This document shows, in pieces, positions 10,186 through 21,096 of a DNA stretch of 64,000 bases. The notes beneath the pieces are model-generated. The model was not told the DNA's origin, searched no databases, and saw only the letters and a program-made list of their open reading frames with translations. The DNA lies in assembly GCA_021155915.1 (NCBI GenBank), contig JAJNBE010000008.1, forward strand, positions 31,194-95,193. The letters run 5' to 3'. Source of the stretch: Solimicrobium sp. (lineage in GTDB: Bacteria; Pseudomonadota; Gammaproteobacteria; Burkholderiales; Burkholderiaceae_D). Position 1 is the first letter of the stretch. Each line of letters begins with the position of its first letter. The position numbers and the translations under genes are program-made.

Positions 10186-11185
10186 GTGACAACGAAAACA
10201 TCATCTAGAAAAAGTGACCCTAAAAACTCTGTCGATAATGCGCCTTCTCTTTCTGCCACAGACGCTGTATATCCCATATCATCAAAAATAGGCGATAACG
10301 TCTTGCCAGTTTTAACAATGGCACAGCTGATTGGCAGTAAATTAAAAGTCGATCCAAAGATACCCCGAAGATTATGGAAACAGAACCTCCAATGTGAAAA
10401 GATCAAGGACAAAATTCTTCAGACAGTAGAAACCTTACCAGTCAGTAAGGATCGTATTGAACGGGTGCTAGCGCAACCTGAATTCGAGATTGTATGTAGT
10501 ACCCCAGAGCGTATTCATAAAGAAAACGAAGGGGAAGCTAAGGCAATTTTTAATTGGGCTGAAAAAAAATATATTTCCAAAGTGAAGTGTCGCTCGGTAG
10601 TATTAGTCATGAATTTATCCATGCAGACTATTATTTCCGCCATAGAAAAAATTCTGATGCGCTGTATTCCGGGGATTATTTGGCACCTGTCTATCCTTTA
10701 AGCGAGGAAGCTATGAAGCAATATCAGGCGGCTTTAGAGGGGAGCAGCGGATCGATGATTTTATGTATTTATTGCAAGAGGCAAATGGCGGAAAAAATCT
10801 ATCTCAAGCACAATTAGAATGTCTTAATTTATATAAAGAAGCAGCAAAAGATTGCTTGAAGGACCATGTGCTTGGATTTTTTCCAATTGATACCGTCAAA
10901 TTAAATGCACCCTCCTGGAAACCGGGTATGAAAGGGGTTGTTATCAGGGCTGCAAATTTAGATCTTGAGCTATTGGAGGATGTAGAACAAACACCAGAAG
11001 GTGTAATTGTTCCTGCGCGGGCTGCTGCTGTAGACGTTGCCGTTTGTACGATAACCATAATGGTTCAGAATCTTTTGCAAGGTGATCATTATCGAGATCA
11101 TTCTGCGGGACTAAGACTTGCTGAACGAGATGCTCATACTTTTCAACATCTATCAGAAAACGCAATAAAAACCTTTTATCCTTAA
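10186..11185 (+). pseudogene. putative secreted HExxH-motif protein, split by two frame changes
   Basis: Three consecutive ORFs (10186-10701, 10587-10817, 10763-11185) read as one protein after -1 shifts at an A8 run and a GGGG run; contains SLGSISHEFIHADYYF; hydrophobic signal-like RPTVLLTLLLLSCVCVEGVGA immediately upstream in frame. Confidence 0.6.
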
Positions 11186-11770
11186 GCTCATGAGACGCGT
11201 ACGCGTGATCTCAAACAATCAGAAACTGGTCAGGCATTTACCACGCCATCGGACCCATCGCAGCGCCTCGATCTCTGATCAAAAGGAAGCGAGCAAAAAC
11301 ATCGGCGTAGTTATTTATCTGGTATTTTTCCTGCGTTGACCAACTTTTTGGTTGTTGCTAGATTTTAGCAATGATCAATTTTCTTTGCTTCATTCTTCAC
11401 CCGAAATATCCAGATTTATCAACCATTGGCCGGCATATTTCAATTAAATTACTTCACATAATCCGGTCACTATTAGTTTATTCCCGACTTGGCCATAGCT
11501 AACCTGCAATAAATTGATCAGGCAAAGCAAAATACGCTACGCTGGCGTTTGTGTTCCTAAATGTCGCTTATTGTGCGGTATTTCCCGGCCGGCCTTACGT
11601 AATTGGGGGCCACGCTATAAAAATTAGGCATGGATGGTTTGCAGGATGGGAAATCAATTTGGGTACAGAAAAATCTGACCTAAATTTAATCTGACGGACC
11701 CCTTATAAAAACGGGTAACTGTCAGACCAAGTTGAGCTAATACAATATTATCAATTCCCTTGCAACTCCG

Positions 11771-12945
11771 TTAATATAAACGCGATAAAGCTAAACTTCC
11801 GACTGTAAAATGAATCAAATCCTCCCCAATCTTATTAGCTAGTTCTGTAGGAAAGTTATTATTTTCAAAACGATATCGTCTTGTGATTTCCAATAATAAT
11901 TGGTATTTTTCGAGTGAATATTGATATTCTTGATCAGCTATCATCTTGATAATATCAAATTTATCAGATTTAGCTCCAACTAAGCGGGCCCCAGTCAAAT
12001 CAGCACTAGTTACGCTTACCATAAGCAGGTTAGCTTCTGTTAAGTCAGCTTTGTGAAAATTAACCCATTCCAACCTTGCCGAAGTTAAAATAGCCCCAGT
12101 TAGGTCAGCCTCCGTCAAATCAGTCCCATATAGATAAGCTTTACTTAAGTTAGCCCTAATTAACCTAGCTCCAGCCAATTTAGCCTCATTTAAATTTGCG
12201 TTACTTAAGTTCACTTCACTCAATTCGGCCCCAGTTAAATTGGCCATGCTTAGATTGGATTCAGTTAAAATCGCCCCCGCCCCATTAACCTTAGTCAAAT
12301 CCGCCCACCACAATCTTGCCTGAGACAAGTTACAGTTACTTAAGTTTGCCCAGTCAAGTCGACGTACGTTAGGCAGGCTTTGGTTAAGTCCGCACCAGCC
12401 AAGTTAACCCCTGATAATTTAGCGTAACTCAAATCAACGTAAGTTAGATCAGCATTAGATAAGTCTAAAATTTCTGACCTATTTTCGCGTTCTATAGTAC
12501 GCATCAAACTACACATTTTGGAACTGAATTTCTCGGTCGTTTCAAAATAGCCAGGTTTAAGAATAGCATATAAAGTATCCGCTACTGACTTCAACAAGAA
12601 ATGAGAGTTACACGACCGCGCTGTCCGAAACTCGAGCCCGCCATACGTCTTGACCAGCAAGTTTTTCCCCCATGTATCTTTAGCAAAACAATCTTCTAAG
12701 CTTGCCTGCCCAGTAAGAAAATTGAACTTCATCTCATCAGTTACGCCAACTTGACGCATAAGCGTCAATAAATTTTGAAACTGCGAGTCCATTTTTAAGC
12801 CATCGAGAAAAAGTTGATTTTCCTCAATTCTGGTTTGTAGATTGACCAAATTAAGATTAACCGCGCTATTTTTTTGCGTCGTATCCAAGTTATCTCGAAC
12901 TACGGCAAAACTGGGGTTGTTCCCTGATCGACTAATTGGCAGCAT
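11771..12945 (-). pseudogene. pentapeptide-repeat protein, interrupted by a 1-nt frameshift
   Basis: ORFs 12340-12981 and 11771-12328 both carry A(D/N)LXX repeats; restoring one base near 12340-12350 gives an unbroken register ADLTK ACLTY V(R)LDW ANLSN CNLSQ ARLWW ADLTK. Confidence 0.75.
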
Positions 12946-13618
12946 AGTTATCTTTCTTAGGTGATGGAATATAAGGTTCAAATCAGAATGGTCTTCTCGC
13001 TATGCTGCACTACTATAAAATTCAATTTTCTTAAGCAAAATGCAGCAGGTAGGCCATTATCCGTAAAGAAGTTGACCATGACTATTGTGGATTTCCTCTA
13101 AGTACAATCCACATCTTTCAATTTTCCAAGATTCGATTCTTATTTTTTTGTTTAATCATTCGTCCCTGATTGAAACAAGTAAAGTCAGATACTTGCAGAA
13201 CCGGAGGTGGAACTACTCCTGAAGCCAAAGAAGGAAAACGTCTATTTTTGTACATCGCTCAAATTGCTGATTGGGCACCGGAAAAAATAATTTGATCCTA
13301 CGAGAATGGCGTTAGTAAGGGCATCCAATGAGAGAACAATAGCCCATGCCGATTTTCAGGCAAATCATCAATGGCATTATTGATAATCTTTGAAAGCGAG
13401 CGGCGCAATTGACCAGCTTGCACATCAACGTGCGCCGTCTTGCTAAAAGGATTTTGTTTAACTTAAAATCCAATAAAAAATAAGTGATTGATATTCTTTT
13501 CTTCTACCACTTCCGTTGGCTGTTAGCACCAAGTTGTAAAGCATTAAATGTTGATTTGTTTTAAATCATGCGTATTAAAAATTCATAGGCATTAATTTCA
13601 TATCAATGGGAAGAATCC

Positions 13619-14038
13619 ATGCCATTTGCTATTCAGCGGATTCACACAGATTGAAGACGTGAATTTTTAGCCCTTCAATTTCCACAAAAATTGTTAAAGC
13701 GCGGCATTATATTTCTCCCTGATAAACCTGCATTTTTGCATCTAAATGGCGAGTCGAACGTTCCCAGCGAACTGATCTGGACGAATTTTATTCCACCGTT
13801 GATTTGAAAAATTTCGCACTGCTAGACTTGATTTCTAAATGGCAGCACTACTATAATTGGGAACCATCCACCTAATTCATTAGAGGGAAAAACTTCCATA
13901 GAACGCCTACCGGAGTTGTCAGATAAAATGCCGCTTTGGGAAGAAGTGCTAACTAACTTTGATCCCTCCAATGAGCGCATTCAAGAACAAAATTATCGGA
14001 AAGAATTAGCCCTACGCAAATTGAAACAATGTCTATGA
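13619..14038 (+). pseudogene. IS481-family transposase remnant
   Basis: Multi-frame reading: MPFAIQRIHTD*RREFLA..., DLDEFYSTVDLKNFALLDLISKWQHYYNWEPST, GKTSIERLPELSDKMPLWEEVLTNFDPSNERIQEQNYRKELALRKLKQCL*. Confidence 0.75.
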
Positions 14039-14625
14039 ATCACACAATTTAGATTAAGACAGCGAATGACCTGTTGCATTTCCACTAAAAACATTTCGCA
14101 ACGTGTTTGTTTATTCTTCCTTGTGTAATCGGCTTCGGCAAAACGGATTTGGTTTAATTTCTGTAATTTCTTCTTTTTTCACTTAATCGAGAAAATAACG
14201 AATCTAGCGTATCCGTTTAATTAATTGGACTGATTTTCAGAGAATAAATCTGCATTTCCTAAAGAGCTATTGCAAAGCCTATAGATCGTTATAAAGCCGG
14301 TTTCGACAAGGCGAATTCGTCTTTTCTGAACTATGCGCAATGAGCGCTTTACAGGTGTAACACAGCTTAGATTGATAAAGCCAACCCACCTGTGAGAAGC
14401 GTTGACGTAGTAGAATGCCCTGTCAACACAGCACTTTATTGGAGCCATCTAGCTTCTGACAAAGCGTATTCCTTAGAAACTCATAAGGCGATGAAGCAGA
14501 GTTCATGTACATGAGATACTTTTATCCTTTCAACACCTGTTGCGTGAATTCTTTGTACCACTTGTGAGAAGCTTACCCAATTTCAGCAATACGTGGATGA
14601 TCTCGTTTTTTTCCATTCTTTATCC

Positions 14626-16239
14626 TCACGTTTTATCGCGACGGGATTTTGCCAAATTAGGGTTAATTGCAAAGGTTTCGGTTTCTTCCGCTGGCAACGT
14701 TGCTATTTTTCTCTTATTGGGGTTGGTGCTCCATCTCGCAGTAAGTTCAAGAAACTTTTTATGGGTTTGAATGAAGGCTTCATCCTCCATCAACAGCCCA
14801 TATATTTCGGGAGCGCTATTGGCATCCGTTGCTTCAAGCAAATTGATCAGTGTTTCGCGCTCAATATCAGGAAGTTTTTTAACTAAATTTCCGTATGCAG
14901 AAAAAGCTTTGTCATTGCCGGTGGAAAAACTAAAAAAAGCTGCCGGTATGCCCGCGGTTTTTGCTACAAGTAAGTCAATCAGTTGAGTACGCTCAGGGTT
15001 TTTCAGCAACGGAAGAATTTTGCAAAAAACCTCTCCACAAGTAGCAATGTTGTCGGGCAGCCCCTTTTAGTTCTCAAGCAATGGTAGTATTTTGTAGAGC
15101 AAATTTCCATATAAAGTAATGCTGGAGGGATTGCATTTTTCTAACAAGTAATAAAGTCCTGGTACCCCATCACCAATTTTCATGACAAGTAGTATGTCGA
15201 CTAGTCGTTGACGCTCATGGTTTGGTAGTAATGGAAGCATTGCACAAAGTAGCTCTCCATACGCATTAAGAGCGTCGTCGTCCTCGGAGTCCTCGTCGAC
15301 ATACTCTCCACCGTATAATCCAGCATACAACCCGTGTACCCCGGTATGATCTTTTGCTGCAAGCAACTCGACGAGCATATCTGAGGTAAGCTGTGGTGCT
15401 ATACGTTGAAGCAATTTTCCCCAAGCTTTAATGGCCTCTGCATTGCGCTCTCGTAACGCAATATACAACCCAAGCGTCCCATCATTATCTTTTCCAGCAA
15501 GCAACTTAACGAGGGCATCGGAGGTAAGCTGCGGTGTTATCCGTTGAAGCAATTTTCCCCAGACTTTAATGCCATCTGCCTCGTCGTTTTTTAATGCAAA
15601 ATATAACCCGGTTCCATAACCATTATTTGTAGCAAGCAACTCAAAGAGCACATCGCAGGTAAGCTGCGGCGCTATAAGTTGAAGCAATTCGCCCCAAGCT
15701 TTCATGGCCTCTGTACAGCCATCTTCGAATGCATAACATAAACCGGGCATCCCATCATTATCTTTTGCAGCAAGCAACTCGACGAGCATATCGGAGGTAA
15801 GCCTAGGTGCAATACATTGAAACAATTTCCCCCAGGCTTTAACAGCCTCTGCATTGCCACCATATAACGCTAAACACAACCCTGGTCTGCCGCGATTATC
15901 TTTTGCAGCAAGTAAGTGAAAGAACGCATCGAAGTTAAGCCGCGGCGCTATACGCTGAAGCATTTCGCCCCAGGCTGTAATGGCCTCTGCATGGTCGTTT
16001 TCTAATGCAAAATACAAACCAGGTATCCCGTCATTATTTTTCGCAGCAAGCAACCCATGCAGCTCATCCGGCTTAATGCCACTCAACTGTTGAAGCGATT
16101 CGGAATAGCTTTCGATAGTACATATATCGCCATTCTGTAATGCATTACAAAGGTTCTGTGCATTGAACGGTAACAAAGAGGAATTACCGTTGAATTTCTG
16201 GGAATTGAAAGCGTTCGGCTTGATGGCTATTCCTTGCAT
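14626..16239 (-). pseudogene. solenoid repeat protein (46-aa units), interrupted by an in-frame TAA at 15067-15069
   Basis: ORF 15067-16239 (390 aa) and ORF 14626-15009 are in the same frame and both carry the same repeat type (LLAAKDNDGxPGLyxALxxgxAEAIKAWGKLLQRIAPqLTSDmLvE); joined by *KGLPDNIATCGEVFCKILPLL. The 390 aa ORF alone could still be an expressed product. Confidence 0.65.
15200..16080 (-). repeat. about six coding tandem repeats of 138 bp / 46 aa
   Basis: LLAAKNNDGIPGLYFALENDHAEAITAWGEMLQRIAPRLNFDAFFH followed by repeated variants. Confidence 0.85.
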
Positions 16240-16466
16240 AAGATTTCTTTCCTGGTAACTGCCGTGTGAATGCCCTTAGGATGGCAGATTTTTGTGAAGG
16301 TAGTAAGCTGATGCCTCCTGTTCAGCGCATCCAGATAACAATCTAGATCTTAGCCGATTATAATAGAAACGAGCCGGTCAGGTAATAAGGGTTATCCCTA
16401 CGGAAAAAACGTTTAAGAAGGCGGCGCCACAGTCTGAACTTCGTTGGCTGGAAAGAGCGCAAGCAA

Positions 16467-16856
16467 GTGGCGGCTGATTTACGCCGGATTTATGCTGCTA
16501 CCATCCTGGACCAAGCAGAAATAGCGTTAGGTGAGTTTGAACAAAAGTGGGATGAAAAATTTGCTTCTATTGGGCAGGCCTGGCGCAGAAACTGGACAAG
16601 ACTGACGCCTTTTTTTGATTATCCGCCTGATATTAGGAAAGTGATTTACACCACCAATGCGATTGAATCTGTCAATATGAGCTTGCGCAAAATCACGAAA
16701 ACCAGAAGTTCATTTCCAACGGATGAAGCGGTGTTTAAATTATTTTATCTGGCTTTAAATAATATTAGTAAAAAATGGACTATGCCTATTCAAGACTGGA
16801 AAGCCGCATTAAATCGATTTACAATCCAGTTCGGTGACCGTATGCCTCACCATTAA
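16467..16856 (+). pseudogene. IS256-family transposase, 5'-truncated
   Basis: VAADLRRIYAATILDQAEIALGEFEQKWDEKFASIGQAWRRNWTRLTPFFDYPPDIRKVIYTTNAIESVNMSLRKITKTRSSFPTDEAVFKLFYLALNNISKKWTMPIQDWKAALNRFTIQFGDR. Confidence 0.92.
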
Positions 16857-16893
16857 CTCAAACACCGTTTACACAAAATTCAGGACACCCCAG

Positions 16894-19284
16894 CTATTTT
16901 TTTTCTGAGGTTCTAACGTTTTTCTTTTTCGCTGTTCTGAGAGTCGTTTTGTCCACACTCGCTTTTTCCAGATTAATTAGTCCCGCTCCAACATGACTAA
17001 TTTTTAACTGCTGACCGGCCAGTTTAACTCCTTTCAGATTATCCAAAATATGCGGCGGCATGCCTTCAGGTAAATCTAATACGCTGTATGTATCAAAAAT
17101 ATCAATGCGCCCTATGTGCCTTGCTTCTAAACTAGCCTCTCCCGAGATCGCTGCAACAATACTGCTGGCAGTCACATCATGTCTGCGCCCAACCTCAATC
17201 CGATAACTTTGTACCGCGAATTTGCTTTTCGCGTTGAGCTTTTCTTTTTTTTGTTTAATTTTTCCGTCCGAAATTTGTGTCGTCTTTATTTCCGGCTTAA
17301 TGGTTATCTTCGCTGCTACCTCAGTCTGCCCCCTAGCTTTAACCTTAGGTTCCGCCTTAGTTTCCGGCATTAATTCTAACGACGCTTCTGGTCGGAACAC
17401 AGGCTTAACATTTTCCTCTAACCTTTCTCTTTTCTTAGGCGCTCTTCGTTCATTTGCCATTGGAGCAGAAGATGGAACCGACAATTCAAATGTAGAAGAA
17501 ATGGGTTGATTATGTTCGTCCACCGTAATTTTTAACTGCTGTCCTGCGACCCAAGTCTTTTTGAGATGCTGCATAACTTCTTTGGGTAAATCGCTGGGCA
17601 AATCCAACACGCTAAACTCGTTAAATATTTCGATGCGGCCGATATGTTTAGAATCAATATTCGCTTCATTAGCGATTGCGCCCACAATGTTGCCTGGCTT
17701 TACGCCATGATCATGACCAACTTCGATCCGATAACTTTGCATACCTGGTTCTGAAACGCGCACGCCACGTTCCCGGTCTGGTCTTACCGGTCTTGCTAGT
17801 CGCTCACTGCGGTCACCACGTTCGCCATAGCCCTGCATTGGACGCTCCACTTTGTCGAATCGATCAGTGCGTACTCTTACTGACCGTTCGCCCGCACGCC
17901 TTGCGTCCGGCCTATTTTCAAATTTGTTTTCAAACTTATTTTCGTCCTTAGGTTCACGCTTATTCTTGTCCAATAGCAGAGGCACATCGCCGCGTGCGAT
18001 TTTCGCTAAAGCGGCAGCAATTTCTATTGCAGGCACATTTTTTTCGCGCTCAAAATCTTCAATAATAACTTGAAATTGTTCGAGTCCACCTTCCGCAATC
18101 GTTGCGTTAATCTGATCCTTAAATTTAGCAATACGTACATCATTTACGGTTTGAATACTCGGCAATTCCAAGGGAGCAATGGATTGGCGAGTGGCACGTT
18201 CGATGATTTTCAGTAAACCTTTTTCACGTGGTGTAATGAACAAAATTGCTTCACCGCTTCGGCCAGCGCGGCCAGTTCGGCCAATGCGATGCGTATAACC
18301 CTCCGGATCGTGCGGCACATCATAATTAACTACGTGACTAATGCGCTCGACATCTAGACCTCTTGCGGCGACATCAGTAGCAACCAAAATGTCGATCTTA
18401 CCGTCTTTTAATTGTTGAATAGTTCGTTCACGTTGCGCCTGTTGAATATCGCCATTAATTGCGGCAGCGGAAAATCCGCGCGCTTGCAAACGTCCGGCTA
18501 GTTCCTCTGTACCTAGTTTTGTACGGGCAAAAATAATCATGCCGTCAAAATTTTCTGCTTCCAAAATGCGTGTTAAAGCATCTAGTTTATGCATGCCGCT
18601 CACCAACCAATATCGTTGACGAATATTGTCGGCGGTACTCGTTTTTGCGGCAACAGTAATTTCTGCAGGCGACTTTAAATACGTCTGAGCGATACGTTTA
18701 ATAGCCGGGGGCATTGTTGCGGAAAACAACGTCGTCTGTCGTGTTTCCGGTGTCTCTTGCAAGATACGTTCGACATCATCGATAAAACCCATGCGCAACA
18801 TTTCATCAGCTTCATCTAAAACCAGAGTTTTGAGTTGCGATAAATCCAAGGATCCTTTATCCAGGTGATCAATCACCCTTCCTGGTGTTCCCACCACCAC
18901 ATGCACACCCCGCCGGAGCGCCGACAATTGGGGACCATAACTTTGACCCCCATAGATAGGCAGAACATGAAAACCAGGAATATGCGTCGCATAACGTTGA
19001 AAGGCTTCGGCAACTTGAATGGCTAATTCGCGAGTCGGCGCTAACACCAAAGCTTGGGGCACGGTTAGTTTCGTGTCGATACGCGACAAGATTGGCAAAG
19101 CGAATGCGGCAGTTTTACCTGTTCCTGTCTGAGCTTGACCGAGCACATCGCGATTAGCCAGCAATAATGGAATGGTCGCGGCTTGGATTGGGGAAGGGGT
19201 TTCATAGCCGATGTCGCTCAAAGCACGCAATAAGGCCAGGCTAAGTTTCAATTCGGAAAATGAGGGAAGAGATTGTTCAGGCAT
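16894..19284 (-). CDS. deaD: DEAD-box RNA helicase DeaD/CsdA-like with two DbpA-type RNA-binding domains
   Basis: Helicase motifs AQTGTGKTAAF, DEADEML, SATMPP, HRIGRTGRAGR; SYRIEVGHDHGVKPGNIVGAIANEAN... and SYRIEVGRRHDVTASSIVAAISGEAS... Confidence 0.93.
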   Translation of the reverse strand: MPEQSLPSFSELKLSLALLRALSDIGYETPSPIQAATIPLLLANRDVLGQAQTGTGKTAAFALPILSRIDTKLTVPQALVLAPTRELAIQVAEAFQRYATHIPGFHVLPIYGGQSYGPQLSALRRGVHVVVGTPGRVIDHLDKGSLDLSQLKTLVLDEADEMLRMGFIDDVERILQETPETRQTTLFSATMPPAIKRIAQTYLKSPAEITVAAKTSTADNIRQRYWLVSGMHKLDALTRILEAENFDGMIIFARTKLGTEELAGRLQARGFSAAAINGDIQQAQRERTIQQLKDGKIDILVATDVAARGLDVERISHVVNYDVPHDPEGYTHRIGRTGRAGRSGEAILFITPREKGLLKIIERATRQSIAPLELPSIQTVNDVRIAKFKDQINATIAEGGLEQFQVIIEDFEREKNVPAIEIAAALAKIARGDVPLLLDKNKREPKDENKFENKFENRPDARRAGERSVRVRTDRFDKVERPMQGYGERGDRSERLARPVRPDRERGVRVSEPGMQSYRIEVGHDHGVKPGNIVGAIANEANIDSKHIGRIEIFNEFSVLDLPSDLPKEVMQHLKKTWVAGQQLKITVDEHNQPISSTFELSVPSSAPMANERRAPKKRERLEENVKPVFRPEASLELMPETKAEPKVKARGQTEVAAKITIKPEIKTTQISDGKIKQKKEKLNAKSKFAVQSYRIEVGRRHDVTASSIVAAISGEASLEARHIGRIDIFDTYSVLDLPEGMPPHILDNLKGVKLAGQQLKISHVGAGLINLEKASVDKTTLRTAKKKNVRTSEKK

Positions 19285-19366
19285 GATAATAGTCACAGTT
19301 TCACTTGGTGTTAAATCGCGGTATGCAATTTAAAGAGAGACATAGTTTACCCTGTTTATTCTTTTA

Positions 19367-20320
19367 CTACTCAGGAGTCTTTAGCGGTATCTTATTTCCA
19401 CGTGCGCCTTGAATTCCTCCCGTATGAATTACCACGCACCTTTCGTGAGATTGAAAATACCCCGATTGAATTAATTTACGTAGAGCAAAAAAAACCTTTC
19501 CGCTATAAACTTGTTCAATGGGAACCACGCTCTGTTCAGAAAATTCTCGACAAAATTGGCTTAATTCAGGGGAAACTTTGCCGTAACCACCGTGATGAAA
19601 ATTGGTTAGTAATTGGTAATTTTGATAGGCTGGATAACCGGCCTGTTGCAATAGTCGGGCAATCTCTCCATGCAAATAGTCGGCATTTTTGAGCACCGCA
19701 ATGCCAATTACTCGACTGCAGCCTTTTAAGCCGGCTAACAATCCTGCCAGAGTAGCGCCTGTTCCACAGGCGACTACGATGGCGTCGGGTATAAATTTCA
19801 ATTCATCAATTAGTTCACCGATAATCTCCGCGACACCATGCAAAGCGGCGGGGTCGCTACCGCCTTCCGGTAGCCAATACTGATCTGGATGTTGTTTGAT
19901 CAGACCTGGATCGACCATTGTCTGCCAGTGCCACGGATTTTCACGTAGAGCCCGGTAATTGATTCGGTCGGCGAATTGAATGAGCATTCCCTGAGCACGG
20001 CAGTCAGCTAGCGTCAGGCTTTGCATGGCAGTATGTCCGCGCACTAATCCGCAACTTGGAAAGCTTAACTTCGCAGTGGCATATGCTGTCGCATGCAAAT
20101 GATTAGACCAAATTCCACCCATGGTGATTACTAACGGAAGGCGGTCTGTTTTTTTATATTCTTCTTCGAGCGCTAATAAAGGGAATTTGAGTTTCCGATA
20201 TTTATTTCCTGACACAAATGGATGGAGTAAGTCATCTCGTTTTATCCAGATAGGCATTCCGAATAGTGAGAAGTTTTCAACGAATTGGCAGGGAGATTTC
20301 GAAATTGCATAGCGATCCAT
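19367..20320 (-). CDS. PLP-dependent 1-aminocyclopropane-1-carboxylate deaminase / D-cysteine desulfhydrase family protein
   Basis: PIWIKRDDLLHPFVSGNKYRKLKFPL...GGIWSNHLHATA...EGGSDPAALHG...HTGGIQG. Confidence 0.9.
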   Translation of the reverse strand: MDRYAISKSPCQFVENFSLFGMPIWIKRDDLLHPFVSGNKYRKLKFPLLALEEEYKKTDRLPLVITMGGIWSNHLHATAYATAKLSFPSCGLVRGHTAMQSLTLADCRAQGMLIQFADRINYRALRENPWHWQTMVDPGLIKQHPDQYWLPEGGSDPAALHGVAEIIGELIDELKFIPDAIVVACGTGATLAGLLAGLKGCSRVIGIAVLKNADYLHGEIARLLQQAGYPAYQNYQLLTNFHHGGYGKVSPELSQFCREFSEQSVVPIEQVYSGKVFFALRKLIQSGYFQSHERCVVIHTGGIQGARGNKIPLKTPE

Positions 20321-20326
20321 AGGAAT

Positions 20327-21094
20327 TTAAACCGCTAACATTTTCCACGTTACGCCGAGCTGTACATCCGATTTCAGCGCAACCAACTGGCGGGATAACG
20401 CTAATATTTTTGCATCTTTACGGAGGTTTTCGCCCACAGTATTTTTAAGAATGCCGGCACCGGCCATAATCCCATCAATCGTCCCGTATGCTTGTAATAA
20501 TCTGGCTGCTGTTTTTATGCCAATTTTAGTAACGCCTGGAATGCCATCAGTAGGGTCTCCAGTTAATGATAACAAATCGGCTAACTGGTCGGGTCGAACA
20601 CCAAATTTTTTTTGTACCCAAATGCTATCATGCCATTCGTTTTTAAAATGATCCCAAACGACCGCTCCTTGTGCAATCAGTACATGCAAATCTTTATCGG
20701 TGGACGCGATGATCGCCTCGCCGCGTCTTTCAGCCAACCATCGAATAATCGCTGTACCGATTACATCGTCGGCTTCCACTTGCGGGATATTTAGTACTTT
20801 GATGGGGCACCGTTCCAGCTCCGAGAACAACCTTGCCAAGGATAGACGCAACTCGGCTGGCATGGGTGCCCGAAACTCTCGATATTTTTCATAGAGCGCA
20901 TGACGCCAGGTTTTACCGCCGTAATCAAAGGCAGCGAGGATATGAGTCGGATTGTGTTCTTGACGAAGTTTCTGAAATGCTGATAACGAAAAACGCAAAG
21001 TAGTCTCGGCTTTCTCAGGCGAGTCAGGTTCTGGGTTGGCCTCATAAATGCGGCGGACGATATTCAGGCCATCAATGGCGAGTAGCTTACCCAT
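20327..21094 (-). CDS. xni: 5'-3' exonuclease / flap endonuclease (Xni/ExoIX-like)
   Basis: MGKLLAIDGLNIVRRIYEA..., VEADDVIGT, STDKDLHVL, LTGDPTDGIPGVTKIGIKTAARLL. Confidence 0.88.
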   Translation of the reverse strand: MGKLLAIDGLNIVRRIYEANPEPDSPEKAETTLRFSLSAFQKLRQEHNPTHILAAFDYGGKTWRHALYEKYREFRAPMPAELRLSLARLFSELERCPIKVLNIPQVEADDVIGTAIIRWLAERRGEAIIASTDKDLHVLIAQGAVVWDHFKNEWHDSIWVQKKFGVRPDQLADLLSLTGDPTDGIPGVTKIGIKTAARLLQAYGTIDGIMAGAGILKNTVGENLRKDAKILALSRQLVALKSDVQLGVTWKMLAV

Positions 21095-21096
21095 AC

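Noticed and set aside
14221-14448. 75 aa minus-strand ORF near the IS481 remnant
   Set aside because: Suspected transposase debris, but I could not match it to a family
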